DNA of 64,000 nucleotides from NCBI GenBank assembly GCA_011800805.1, contig MPNW01000703.1, forward strand, positions 68,942-132,941, in the 5' to 3' direction. Shown in pieces: positions 24,375-36,309 of the stretch. The notes under the pieces are model-generated. The model had not been told where the DNA came from and did no database searches. It worked only from the letters and a program-made list of their open reading frames with translations. The DNA comes from Hirudo medicinalis (Eukaryota > Annelida > Clitellata > Hirudinida > Hirudinidae). Positions within the stretch are counted from its first letter, which is position 1, and each line of letters begins with the position of its first letter. A program made the position numbers and the translations under genes.

Positions 24375-25009
24375 TCGTTCTGCAGACCTGAGATGAGAAC
24401 ACGTGCTGTGATTCCGCCAGTGCTGAAGCCGAGTTTTGAAGATGCTGTACGAGGGACACATGGGAGCCACTAGAACAAAGATGCTTGTTCGTAGATACGT
24501 TTATGCAATTCGTGTCAGCTAGCTAGAATGATATTTCTCATCGTGATGGATGCCTTCTTCAAGTGGCATGGTGTTGTACAGATGAGAACTTCAAGAACCA
24601 TTGCGACAATCAAAGAGCTGGGTAGGTAGTCGTGCCCGACTTTGTCAGGCTTGAAGATGCCAACTCAAGAAACCAGGGACTCATCTCCATAAAAACGATC
24701 AAGATATGGAAGAAGTGAAACTTGCTGAAGAAGATGCAGTCTTCGCCAGAGAATACAGTGATTTTAATCATCCGAAATGGTTATATTAATCCTGCCTGGG
24801 AGGAGAGATGGACTCTCCGAGGAAGAAGGAACTCATCGTTTAGGAGGGGGAGATGTGGGTGACATGCTGAACTATCTATGCTATGTAGGAGCGGCGACTT
24901 CTGTTGCTATTTCTAGTCGTTAGTGTGTGTTAAATAGCATGGATGCTTAGTGAATAAAGTAGCTGTCCGTTACTTTCTTCTTGTAATCGACTAATTGCGA
25001 GTTACAACA
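24375..25009 (+). mobile_element. Ty3/gypsy LTR retrotransposon relic with 3' LTR
   Basis: The 5' part (24375-24640) shows decayed integrase sequence: the region before and around the zinc finger and the start of the catalytic core (MFLIVMDAFFKWHGVVQM). Stops and frameshifts are frequent. After a further broken coding stretch, 24853-25009 starts TGTGGGTGAC, ends GTTACAACA and contains AATAAA, as expected for a short LTR of about 157 bp. No 5' LTR or protease/RT part is seen. Confidence 0.7.
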
Positions 25010-26479
25010 CATAGCCAAGAGGTTGTAGTATTTGACGAATAAGATTTTATTTTTTGCCTTGCCATTTAGAAGGGATATAATAAATTCCTTAAGGTTGGAA
25101 TCTTGCCCCGCTCCCCGTTAAGTTTCGTTAGTGGTTGCAACCCATTATTAAAAAGGATTATAATTTCCATGTTGCAAATTCAAATTTTAGCATCTGGAGC
25201 ACATTTAATGGAATCTCATTACCTAATTTTGCATTGATTTTTTTTTTTTTGGCAAGTTACGCCACCGATACAAACTCCAGTGGAACTGCAAATTTAAAAA
25301 TAAAACTGAAATACCAGCACTTTTTCCTTCTCAACCTTCACCAGCTGTTGCACCATCTGAATTACCACCTGAACACACATTGACCATCAAAAAAAGCTAA
25401 CTCGGAAGGATTTTGGTTATTGTTTTGACCATGCAGCAATTTCTCTATACGAAATAACAGAATTTGGTGACGTTGGATACACTCAGCAGAGCTCAAGTAC
25501 AAGTATTTCTGTAACATGAAGTACTAGTAACCCCAAGTTGAAAGGGAAATTTACTTTGGCGAACCAACCATAAAACATGATGATAACCCATGGTGATGTC
25601 AAAACTGTAGCTTCCCACTTCCGAGTGGGCTAAGCTTTACTTGACATCAAACAGCGTGTGAAGTGTGGGCGACTTCTCAGTACTGCTATTTATTAATAAA
25701 TTAAAATAAGAATAATCAGAGTTAATTTGTTTTAAAAATAAACGTATCTAACCACAAGAACCGCTAGGTGAGATATCAGGTATATATCTGCTGTACGGTG
25801 CGGTGCACGGCCACAATAAAATAAAATTCTCAACACATTCGATGATCATTATGCCGTCCAAAGGAGACCCCCAACTTTATTTTGAAGTCGACTCAGCTTT
25901 TACTGGCCCATAAATATTTAGATTGGCTGATAATTCCAGATTTATTTTTATATTTTAGTTTTGAAATGGCCGTGCTTCCTGCCGGTCATATGTAATGAAT
26001 CATTGCTAAACCAAATCTAATCACCATCAACAATCAAACACTAGAATATGAAATGATTCCCAATTATGATTGCATATTGAGCATCTTTACCACATACATT
26101 GGACCAGTCTTCAAAATAGTTGAAGAAAACATCCTAAATTACTTCCTCCAAGCAGCAGCATTTTAACAGGATGCAAATCTCCAGAATTCAAGGTACATGA
26201 TTATTTACAAACATCAAAACAAACATTAACAAAGACAGGAGAATTATATGAAATTGCAAAAGTATTTGTAAAATATTTGACCCCAAATCACTCCACCATT
26301 GCTATCTCATCCAAGATTTAAAATCATCACAAATAACAGCAAAATGACTACATCAAACAAAGCCATCAAATGACCTGCAAAGCTTTAGATTTAATAGTTA
26401 ATTAATGGCATGGTGTCCTTGCTTTTGTAGGCAAGTTAAATGGGAACTGTTAATGAATTTTGGTCTCGAAACTTTGGGT
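25010..26479. other. Intergenic region without recognised gene
   Basis: AT-rich sequence downstream of GTF2A1. One stop-free plus-strand stretch at about 26010-26165 has no recognised domain. Nothing else can be supported. Confidence 0.5.
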
Positions 26480-29400
26480 CTAAAACTCTGCATCACCTGT
26501 GGCTTTCTGGAAAATGTGGTCTCTTCCATTTAGGTTCATGATGCCATCCTTCAAGTGAAACTTCCATTTTGCTTTGCTTCTATTTATCTAAACATTGAAA
26601 AATTAAAATTTCTCAACATGTGCACACACATTTTCAAGATGCAATAAATATTAAATCAACTTTGGAGTTCACAAAATTGTTAATTGTTATTAAGAAATCC
26701 ACAAAATTTGCAGGCAGACCTTATCAAATTGGCAGACAACAACATTGTCAACATCGAAGAGGTCTTGGGCATCATTGTCGCTCGTGTCATCATCTGAGTT
26801 CAGAGGGTCCTAAGAAAATGATTAATTAATACCATCGTGATTAAAAAACAATTTACTGAGATCCATTAAGCACAAACAAAAATTTTTGAAGGATCACTGA
26901 AATTGTCCAACACACATTTATAAGCATAATGATCATTGCATCTCATCGCACCACCATTTTAATTCAACTAACATCCTCAACTTCCTCCCCTCCTTCTCCA
27001 GCATCTTCATTTTCTTCCTTCTGCTTCACTTCATCTTCATTGTCTTCCTCATCTGAACTGCTGTCCACAAGACCATCCAACTGCACTATATTCTAACAAT
27101 TAAAATGATTAATTCAATTAATTCTCATATTTTTGGAGCGACCTTAAATCAGACTCGGGAGCACAAATTTACCATTGGAAGTCGGCAAATATCGTAATTC
27201 CGATCAAAATAAAATATAAAGTGACAATCATCCAGTGATCATTAACACAGGCAAACTTCAATATCTAGATTGTATAAAAAAAAGTTCCATTTTACAAAAA
27301 AGCCCAATTTGAAAAGGAGGATTTGGAGACTAGATTTAATAAGATGGGTGAAGGCATTCCAAAAATGGCCCAAAAAGAGGTCTGCCTGTGCACAAAGTTT
27401 GTTCTCAGAAGAAAATTCGAGTTGCGTGACAGACGCTGCAACGTTCTTACTTGAAGAACCGAGAGATAGGTGTCAGAAGAATGATGGAGACGTGATTTGT
27501 TGACTGCGAACGACATTTTTAATCACGGCGGTGTTACCGACAGTCAAAGAATCTTAATTAGTGGCATTTATCGTTATCACGTAAATCGGCATCGAATTTA
27601 CAGCGACGTTAAACCGACGAGAACCGATTACCCGTCCGGTGGTGTCTAAGGCGACACTGTTCTGAGGTGTAGCAGACGTGGCAATAGGCTGATCACTAAG
27701 GCCAAATATGACACTTCCTTGTTGAATGAAGGAGGTTCCAGCCAACTGAGGTTGTATGAGGATGGGTCTGTGTGCCGACCCTCGAGGAACTGCAACGGAG
27801 TGCATCGAATGAGACGAGACGAACGACTCGAGGTCGGTCGATACCTCGTTCCGACGTTAGCGTTATTAAAAATAACTTTAACCGACCCAAGTAGCTGATG
27901 TTGTTGAGGTGCTGAAGGACCGTCTGCGGTAACGACTGCGTGGCCGTCTGTGCAGACTGACTCTGATTCAAATGAAGCAAATAATAAACACTAATGAGAA
28001 AGTGGCAAGAAGTGAAATGAAACAAATAGATGACTGACCAATTGCTGAGCCCCTAGATTTAAGACTGGCGTGGCTGTAACAAGATTTAGTAATGAAATTA
28101 ATAGGGACCGGCCAGGGTACCTTCGCATAACGAACGGAGCCTATTTCCGAGGTTATCGGAGGTACCGTGAACTGCGAACGCGATACAAAGGACTACATCG
28201 TCACAAACCTTTACGAGGTAACTTGCAGTTACATAAATTGTACTTCATTAAGCTATTAAGTAATGGAAATATTCAACAAATTGTCAATAACCTTGTAATG
28301 ACTGTAATTGATTGGCTGAAATGGTTGTGTTGTTGGAGGCAGCATTATTTAAGAGGAGATGCTGTTGAAAAATTTTTGCTTGATGATGAGAATGTGCAGG
28401 AGGAGGAGCCACCCTGGATGTGTCTGCAATGCTTGAACCCTCTAGGGCCTTAGATTGTTTCAACTTGGACTCCCAAATCTGAAATGGAATTCTTATGAAA
28501 GACAGCACAAAATTGATAAAATTTAGTGCAAAATTAATTTGTAATTAATTGAAGAAAAACATTGGAACTTTGGTCTAAATTTTACAGCAAGCTTGCTTCA
28601 TAACATAGACAACTTATAAAATGCCCTCAGATTCGTAGGTTCTCATATTCAGGATATTGTTTTAAAAATTAATTTGAATTGAACAAAAGGCTCAATTTAA
28701 TTAATGGCTATGAAAAGTTTCTAGAAAGATAACAATTTTTACACTTTTAAAGTCTTCCTATGCTTCAACTGATCAGTAAAAACCATAATTGCCACAAAAG
28801 ACTAAAATCTCAAATAGATCTAATAATGATTTTTATATCTGAATAATGATGATGTTGCTAATCATATTGTCTGTAATTGTTGTTATGCAATCATAATTAT
28901 ATATTATATAATGCCTGGTCATCCAGCATGATAACAGAATAACATCACATCAATAATAATAATAATATCACTCAAAAAAACTCACCTTTATGAAAAAAAT
29001 CTTACTTAGAGTGATCAACATAATGTGATAATGTCAGGTAATTTTTAGCATAAAAACCTTATATATTGCATATTTATGGAAATAAAAACATGACAGCTCA
29101 CAAGGTTGATAAGCAATCACATTTAATAATATTTGCTACCTATAATAGCAACAATGGCTAACATCATCTCAATAGGTTTGCAAACTGTTGCTGTTCAATA
29201 ATTAAAAACTAAATCACCTGCTTGAGCTCCTGTAAAATTTGATCGTCAAGGCCTTCATCCAGAAAAGCTTCTCTTACACCATCAATCACATCATTTACAA
29301 CACTTTTATAAACTTCTGCCTGTGCAATGTCAACAGCTTTGTTTATTGGTTTGTTAAATTGTTTTGCCAAAAGTAGAATATCATTCGCAGCAGCAATATA

Positions 29401-29530
29401 TAAATCCTGATCAAAATCTTTAAAACTTGATAATGGTAGAATAAATGTCGATGGGATGGGATCAATCTGAATATTACCACAAATTAAATATTCCCAATCA
29501 TTTGCTTACCACGCTTCTGACTTGAGCCAT
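26480..29530 (-). CDS. GTF2A1: Transcription factor IIA large subunit (alpha/beta precursor)
   Basis: General RNA polymerase II factor that stabilises TBP on the TATA box; in animals the precursor is usually cleaved into alpha and beta. Exons: 29510-29530, 29218-29466, 28292-28478, 28039-28073, 27921-27962, 27632-27844, 26973-27092, 26720-26809, 26480-26587 (354 codons, phases agree). The fifth and sixth exon edges are least certain. The N-terminal TFIIA helix bundle is clear (VYKSVVNDVIDGVREAFLDEG, then QELKQIWESKL), followed by a Gln/Asn-rich linker. An acidic stretch (SSDEEDNEDE) leads to the C-terminal barrel (VVVCQFDK, KWKFHLKDGIMNLNGRD, GDAEF stop). A 58-residue extension lies ahead of the usual start, spanning exon 1 and most of exon 2. 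The first intron is only about 43 bp. It lies upstream of and opposite in strand to PDE4. Confidence 0.9.
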
Positions 29531-30184
29531 CACAGACGTTAACCAAAACAAAACCAAAATTCAACTGTTTCCAGCGCCCTCGCCAACCTTTATACAAAAT
29601 CCGGACGGTAAGCTACGCTCAGGCAACTACGCCTTTTATATAACACAGTCTCTTCGGTGATGGGACAACGATGAGTTAGAGTGTATTTAAAAAAGAAAAA
29701 TAAGTAATAATCACAACATTTACAAATTTATTGTATGAATAACTTTTACTTTAAAATTTCTGAATTCAGATTAATTAAGTATAATTTTTGTCTTGATGAT
29801 ATCGCGAATATGACACACCGATATTTTCAAATGATGCTTTTAATGATTAAGCTAAATAATTTTGAACAAAAATCATATTTTGGCATCTATCTTATGAATG
29901 GACATTCCTCAAACTAAATTTAAAAGCAATTTTTTCAGAAAAGAAGATAATATTTATAGCCATATCTGTCTTGCATGCTTTCTAAAGGCAATATTGAACA
30001 TTTAAATGTTTAATTTAATATACATACTATATACCGATAAAACTTTTTGAGGACAAACAATTTTAACTTTATAACCAGAAATTTCAACGTTAAGTTATGT
30101 TTAGATGAATTCAATATAATTTTTACATTTTTAAATAGGCATAATTGTAAAATTTAATGTTTAACAAGCAGACAATTTTTCTAC
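29531..30184. promoter_or_regulatory. Upstream region of GTF2A1
   Basis: The 130 bp above the start are more GC-rich than the surroundings (GCGCCCTCGCC, ATCCGGACGG), as expected for a housekeeping promoter. No specific box is asserted. From about 29700 the sequence is AT-rich without recognised content. Confidence 0.3.
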
Positions 30185-30325
30185 AGGCTCTGTCGTAGGG
30201 ATACGACACTCAAGTTTTTTTTATCGTAATTTTGTTGTTGCGCATCAAATTTATACCAATTATTGCTATGATGTGTATAAGTTCGTTACTTATAGGGAAA
30301 TATTGATTTCATTGAGCGTTGATAG
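30185..30325 (+). repeat. 150-bp repeat next to Tc1, copy 2
   Basis: Relative of 24145-24295, followed within 150 bp by the second Tc1 relic. Confidence 0.55.
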
Positions 30326-30439
30326 AAAAGGCTCAAAACAATGAAAACCAGTGACCATCATATGACAGCAAAAAATGTTTATTTATCAGGATTAAACAAA
30401 CTTTTAAATTATAAAATAAATAAAGTTAAGGATGTGACT

Positions 30440-31110
30440 TCTCATATATCTATTTAATTATCTTCTGAAGTCGTTTTTTCATTGATTCCAAGAAGGGTTA
30501 CAGACTCTGCTTGTTCAACTCTTTCCATGCTTTTTTCAGAGCGTTTTCTAGCTCTTGGTTGTCAGAACATTGCCTGCCATTGCAATATATTTTATTTTCA
30601 AGTAATCCCCTCATATTTTCGATCGGACTTAAGCCTGGTGAGCGAGCAGGCCACTTCTAAACGTTGAAATTTTTCTCCTGGAACAACCTTGTGACTTTCA
30701 AAGTGTGAATCGGGCCTTAGATTGTTTCGGGCCTTATTGGAAAATAACTTAATCGACTTGGAATTTGTAATATAGGAATAGGAGGTACTTGCTCAGGGTT
30801 TCAACATAATTTTGAGGAATTCTGTTTTCCTTTTAAGACCACCAGCTCCTATGAACCAAGAAAAGAAATGGCAGTTCAAACAATGATGGATCCACCTCCA
30901 AAATGGCATTTTAAAAATGACTTTGGACATGTCCTCTGACATGTCAATAATATTTGAAGCTGTCTGGACCATCCAAATTAAATTTTCGTTTCGTCAGAAA
31001 AAAATAACAAAACGCCAGTTCACCTCCAGGTTTACCATCTCCCTGCTCCAGCTAAATCGGTTCTTTTTGTGAATTTCTTTCAAAAAAGGCTGGTGTTGCT
31101 GGTCTTGTGC
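30440..31110 (-). mobile_element. Tc1/mariner (Tc3-like) transposase relic, second copy
   Basis: On the minus strand 30960-31110 matches the middle of the transposase of the element at 23086 (QQHQPF, KKNRFSWSREMVNLEVNWR). From about 30700 down to 30460 it encodes the C-terminal part missing there, including WPARSPGLSPIEN with the last catalytic region. Frameshifts and stops break it. Terminal repeats were not found. Confidence 0.8.
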
Positions 31111-31974
31111 TGTTGTGTTTAAATTTCTTTTACATGATTTAGGTCATTTCCCGGCTAAATCCCGGCTAAAATTTGCCGGGGTCCCCGGTCGAACAGAAAA
31201 CAAGACCAAGCAAAAACATTGTCTAAATTAGATCTAAAAAATAATGTAGATCTTGTAGTCAATAAGATTCTTTACCAACGGGATAATTTTTTAAGTTTAT
31301 AATACTTATTGTTAAGCCACTGTCCTAAATATCTTACATTCAAAAATAAGATCAACGTCGATCCCAAAATATATTTACTCCCTACAAACTAGCTCCGCTG
31401 CAGATGAAAATAATTTTTAGTGATGAGGGTCGTCTTTTCCCATGATATATCAAAGCCGATCACTGCAGGGATGATTTGTTGCTCTGAATAGTGTTTTTTA
31501 GCAATTTCTCATTTTGCCCGGTACCCCATTTACCCCACTTTCCCCTATTAAACCTTATAAATCTGCTTCTCCGAAGGAATCTACATATTGCATATTGGCT
31601 CAGATTCAAATTCAGCATGATTCAAAAATCCATCAACCATTTCTGACCTCTCGACACGAGAGTTTGTTCACAACTCTTAATATCATACTTTTCAATACTT
31701 ATTTGGTCCATTCAGTACCAACTCAAGTACCGAATGCACCACGGTGAAAAGTATGATGAGTCACTTTAAAATTAATGTTATTACATTAAAGAATGCGATT
31801 ACAGCATTGAAACATTTAGTAGATGCCTGACGAAGATTCGTAATATCTAATAAAATTCACCATATTTACAATCATATTCGAGATTTTTTATCTATAATTT
31901 AGTGGAGAAACAAAATTTTATTGCAAGGCTCGTAAAAGTTGGTTATTATATTCCGCATGTATGGCTTCATAGTT

Positions 31975-32280
31975 AATTATCGTTGGAGACCGACTGAACG
32001 TGATTTTTTGGCCAAAAGTTAAAATGACTTTCGATCGAAAATAAACCGAAATTTATACGTTTGGCCGAAACCGAAACTAAGCCGAAATTCGGTCGGTCTC
32101 TAATTGTCGTTATTATAGATGGGTTCTGGAAAGAGGCTTTAAGATACTGAAAGCTAGAGAACAATATTACGAAGGAAGTTCTTCAGGAATATCTCAAAAA
32201 AACTGGATGAACAGAGATGAGTTGTCTCCGAGAGCCTTCCAAGGGATTAGCTCAACAATAAACTTAAAAAATAAACTATT
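31975..32280 (+). mobile_element. Tc1 5' fragment carrying a nested MITE
   Basis: At 32119 the plus strand begins ATGGGTTCTGGAAAGAGGCT, the same start as the transposase of the 23086 element. It decays quickly and jumps to the region matching GAGAGCCTTCCAAGGG (about 32220). The transposase leader is split by the MITE at 31985-32101. It is the third copy of the family in the window. Confidence 0.7.
31985..32101. mobile_element. 117-bp MITE with GGAGACCGAC inverted ends
   Basis: Ends GGAGACCGAC and GTCGGTCTCT are inverted, and flanking AATTATCGTT (31975-31984) and AATTGTCGTT (32102-32111) match at 9 of 10 positions. The flanks together restore the leader seen in the 23086 Tc1 copy (CGTTATTATAGATGGG), showing insertion into an existing Tc1. 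The interior is rich in GGCC and CCGAAA motifs. Confidence 0.7.
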
Positions 32281-33850
32281 GGCTATAATGTAAGTTATAA
32301 TTTCAAAGTTTGATTTTAATAATTATGAAAATATATGTTTCCTATTGTTTCTGATTGATCTCCACTAAATTTTACGTATTTCCAGTTTTTTTTGTGAAAT
32401 TCTGAAGAAATATTCATCTGCATTCAATAAATGTGTTAAATCTGTGAATCTAACGTACTTTGTGTGAAAAATTGGCCAATGTGATTCCTGTACAAAAGAC
32501 AAAAAATCGTCAAAAAACTTAACAGGGCTATATTCGTGGAGCATATTCGGGCCAAATCTGGCGATGTTTGGGAAGAATGTATTGAACGAGTTCTAGAGAG
32601 TCTCTGTAGTAGTTTCGAGGTGGTAGGGAGATTTGAAATACGTATCTCTAAGAAAGTCAAGTCGCGTGCAACCACCAATTCAGTGGCAATCTTTGGTACC
32701 CCTAATACTGGAAATTGATGGAGAACTGACGAAATTTCCCTCAAGTTGGGTTAAGAGAACTGACTGGTAAGAAAAGGTGAGAAGAATGATGAGGTGAAAG
32801 CTCACTGATTGATGAATGTTGACGATTTTGAAAATGAAAAATGTATCCAATGGAGTGGTGAAAATCAGACACTAATCTTTAGGGAGCTGCCAGACTTTTT
32901 GACATTGTTTTTATTTTTAAAGTTTCAAAAAATCCTCTATCGAGAGCGACCAGTAGCAGAGCAGACGTGCTTGTTGTCTCGTGGCGATGTTTGTTGCTGG
33001 AGTCTTTGTCGTGGTTGTTATTCGTTCAAATAAAAGATTTTAAATGAGCAGATTGTCGGTTTCTGAGAAAGTGGATTGATGACGAGAATGTTTCTAAGGA
33101 TACACGGTGAGTGTGTGCTTAATAATTCACTGGAAAGTGTGAAGGAGGTGTTTCAGGTATCCTGAAAATTGATATGCACCACTTGTCAAATTCCATTACG
33201 TAGTTGGTAAAGCTGGAAAAATCACAATAGAGTGTACATATTGTTTAAGTTTATCAGTTCAGAAGTACTCCATCGCCCATAAGTACTTTCGAATTAATTT
33301 AGGTAAAAAGAGAACTCAAACTTGGAAGAGCGCAAGTTAATCGTTGAAGGTGATGAGTTATTTTTGCTCAAACCGCAGCCGCTCAGGTGCAATGTTTATT
33401 TCTGACTGTTTAGTTATCCGTTTAGCACACGTAAATAAAAATGATTAGTATCATACCGACAGTAGGAGTACCTATAAATTGAATTCACAAATTACTTTAT
33501 CTTACTTGTAATTGGAAGAAATCGAGAACGAATGTTGTGATTGCAATCAATGAATGTGTCTGAATCTCCTATAAAAAGTTCTCGCACAGATTGCTCTCGA
33601 CCTGCTGAATAATACCGGTTTTAACATCGAAGTACTTGTAAGCCATATTATTTAGTGGATAAATCTTTGAGAAATATTGAAGAAGGCTTTTTTGTCCCTA
33701 TTATGCCATTATCAGGTACGATTTCATCTTTGAAGTTTAAATGAATAAAAGACATGAAATGCATGCATACACGTTGGATGTTTTCGTTGCAAAGCTTTTT
33801 AAGAATGAAAATGGACCTTGAAATTGGATATATCAAGACTTAATAAAATA

Positions 33851-33928
33851 AGACATTAATACAGATGTTAATAAAGACATTAATAAAGACGTTAATAAAG
33901 ATATTAATACAGACATTAATAAAGACAT
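33851..33928 (+). repeat. 12-bp minisatellite (ATTAATAAAGAC)n
   Basis: About six to seven imperfect tandem copies of a 12-bp unit in otherwise featureless DNA. Nothing else is recognised between 32290 and 34980. Confidence 0.85.
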
Positions 33929-35050
33929 TTTCACTGTTTTACTCGCTCATTCGGCTTTCAATCTCCCAGAAAACTACTTGAATACGCGAGAGTTATTTCG
34001 AGGTGGTTGTTTACAAAGTTGTAACAAGTGACGAATAAATACATTTAATTATGTCGAAATACTGCATAATCGTCCAGCAGTCATGATCCCCGTGGGTGGC
34101 AACCCACAGGAGGTGAGAATGTTTTCGTTCTTTCATCCAGACTCATTCGTGAAGTTTTCAACTCTTGTTCATAATTAGAAAATATTTCTCTGAATTCTTT
34201 TAATTCTTTGCTTTAATTGATCCTCTTTGATTTCTATAACATTTTTAAAAAGATATTTGTAGGTTAATTGCCACGTTGTAGCGGATGACTTCCTACAATT
34301 ACGGAGATGTTTACTAAAACCAATTTAACAATTACTTTAACAATTATTTCGTATTTTATTGCAAATCGCAATGGTTAATTTCTCCCACTGACACGAAATT
34401 ATATCTGACAACAAGTTTCAAGGAAAGCAAGAAACATCCATTTGAGAACATTCATCGAACTGTTTCTACGCAGTTTGCCTCACACGAGATCGATAACATC
34501 TGGCTGCTCCTAGCGATTTATTTTACGACGTCACTTCGACACAAGCAGATATGAATAAACATTCATCAACATTTAAGTGTTTTGTCTTTTGTAGGCCCAA
34601 CTTATTCTTTCCTCATATTTTGAATCTTAAAGTCGAACGCGAGAGCAGCAAAACTGAACTCAGCTCCCGTAAATTTGGAATCCTACTCCTTAAAATATTA
34701 ATCGTGCTCGTTATAAACACGGACATTTGAGATTTAAGTTATTAAGTGATTCTACCACGAATAAGCACAAGTGGTGAAAGCACAAAATACTTTTAACTGT
34801 AGATGATGTCTGTGAGGATATTTTATATTGTAAAGGTTGACATTTTTAAGTGACAATTGATTTTGTAATTAACGTGTTTGTTACTTTGTTTTCTTTTTGA
34901 TTTTGCTCGCTTTTCATGATTTAATGTGATTCGGTGATCCGTGCTAGTAATAAATAAATAAATAAATACTAATAACAATAAGAGTAAGACTACTACTAAT
35001 AATAAAATGTACAAAACAGCAAACGGATATGGACTCCGGTCTTTTCTCAA

Positions 35051-35305
35051 TGCCATTGGACCAAGCGAGTGGATAACTGACGGAGTTGATGGAATGGCGT
35101 CAGATCAATGGCTGAAATGTGTAAAGGTTAGAGCCGCCCCAGAATCCAGATACAAACCATTCGCCAATACCATCTGTNTGCCATTGGACCAAGCGAGTGG
35201 ATAACTGACGGAGTTGATGGAATGGCGTCAGATCAATGGCTGAAATGTGTAAAGGTTAGAGCCGCCCCAGAATCCAGATACAAACCATTCGCCAATACCA
35301 TCTGT
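35051..35305. other. 127-bp exact duplication across a single N (assembly artefact)
   Basis: 35051-35177 and 35179-35305 are identical, separated by one N at 35178. A true tandem duplication would not have a lone N exactly at its joint. Confidence 0.9.
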
Positions 35306-35773
35306 TCTGCCGGTTGCCGAGCTAATGAGTCATTGGGCCACATTGTACTACTGTCGCAGTACTGACGGCCCTCGACATGTCAGACTCTCTTTAGTAGAGA
35401 TATAGGCAAGGAAATCGAATGCAATGGGAGGATTCATCGTCAGAATTGAATCCAGAATCCCTGCTGTTGAAGGCACCCTAATTCTAGATTTGTGTGCATG
35501 GAAAGATACAACACATATTGTTGCAATTTGGCTATGGGATCAGATACTTCCGACTTAGATAAAATTCATCTTTCCAAAGTGTCAAAATATGACTTGCCGT
35601 GAATCCACCAATGGATGAAAGTAAACAATCCAGTCTCGGAACCTCAAAAGCAGAAAGGAAGAGTCACGATCCTCGTTCTAAACTGGAGGGGAGTGATCTC
35701 TGAAAAATCAATTTTGGAGGAGATTTTGAGGTATCTCATGTGGACCTCCATCAAAACTATGCAAGATATGGCG

Positions 35774-36028
35774 GACATTCAAGATTAACGTCTTGAAAGG
35801 CAGAAAATATTGACACGCTTTGTTGATGGACATAAATTGATAAGAATGATTTGCTGAATTCCTTTCTCTACTGTCTGACGGGATCTCCCAGACCCATGTG
35901 NGACATTCAAGATTAACGTCTTGAAAGGCAGAAAATATTGACACGCTTTGTTGATGGACATAAATTGATAAGAATGATTTGCTGAATTCCTTTCTCTACT
36001 GTCTGACGGGATCTCCCAGACCCATGTG
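35774..36028. other. Second 127-bp exact duplication across a single N
   Basis: 35774-35900 and 35902-36028 are identical with one N at 35901. Same length as the duplication at 35051, pointing to a k-mer of 127. Confidence 0.9.
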
Positions 36029-36309
36029 GAGCAAAACAAATTACGATTTGGATTTCTTAAACACGTTTATTATGTTTTGTTTGGCTGGGCAAATAAAAAA
36101 TTGAATAATAATAATTATAATAGAAATGATAATAATAATAATTATTATTAATAATTAATAATTATAATAGAAATGATAATAATAATAATTATTATTAATA
36201 ATTAATAATTATAATAGAAATGATAATAATAATTATTATTAATAATTAATAATTATAATAGAAATGATAATAATAATAATTATTATTATAATAATGACAT
36301 CAATAATAA

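Larger units (their letters stand above)
34985..36300 (+). mobile_element. R2-like (restriction-like endonuclease) LINE, 5'-truncated 3' end
   Basis: Plus-strand frames encode the region after the reverse transcriptase: YKTANGYGLRS, then a CCHC knuckle (C..GC...ESLGHI). In shifted frames follows the restriction-like endonuclease area (PAVEGTLILDLCAWKD with its conserved Asp and later a K...Y block, then VLNWRGVISEKS). Frameshifts and stops mark it as dead. The 3' UTR (about 35740-36090) ends in GGCTGGGCAAATAAAAAATTG and an (AAT)-rich tail with a tandem unit of about 60-70 bp to 36300. Two 127-bp assembly duplications inflate the length. Confidence 0.8.

Noticed and set aside
28070..28453. 127-codon plus-strand frame
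   Set aside because: Antisense to GTF2A1 exons 28292-28478 and 28039-28073. No domain.
31130..31200. CCCGGCTAAAT repeat and CCGGGG stretch
   Set aside because: Short local duplication, too small to define an element.
32436..32744. Minus-strand 102-codon frame and overlapping plus-strand frame at 32536-32718
   Set aside because: Both strands are open over the same stretch, with no recognised domain and no linked exons. Not enough to call a gene.
35708..36039. Minus-strand frames with a repeated peptide
   Set aside because: Antisense of the LINE 3' UTR, repeated because of the 127-bp assembly duplication.
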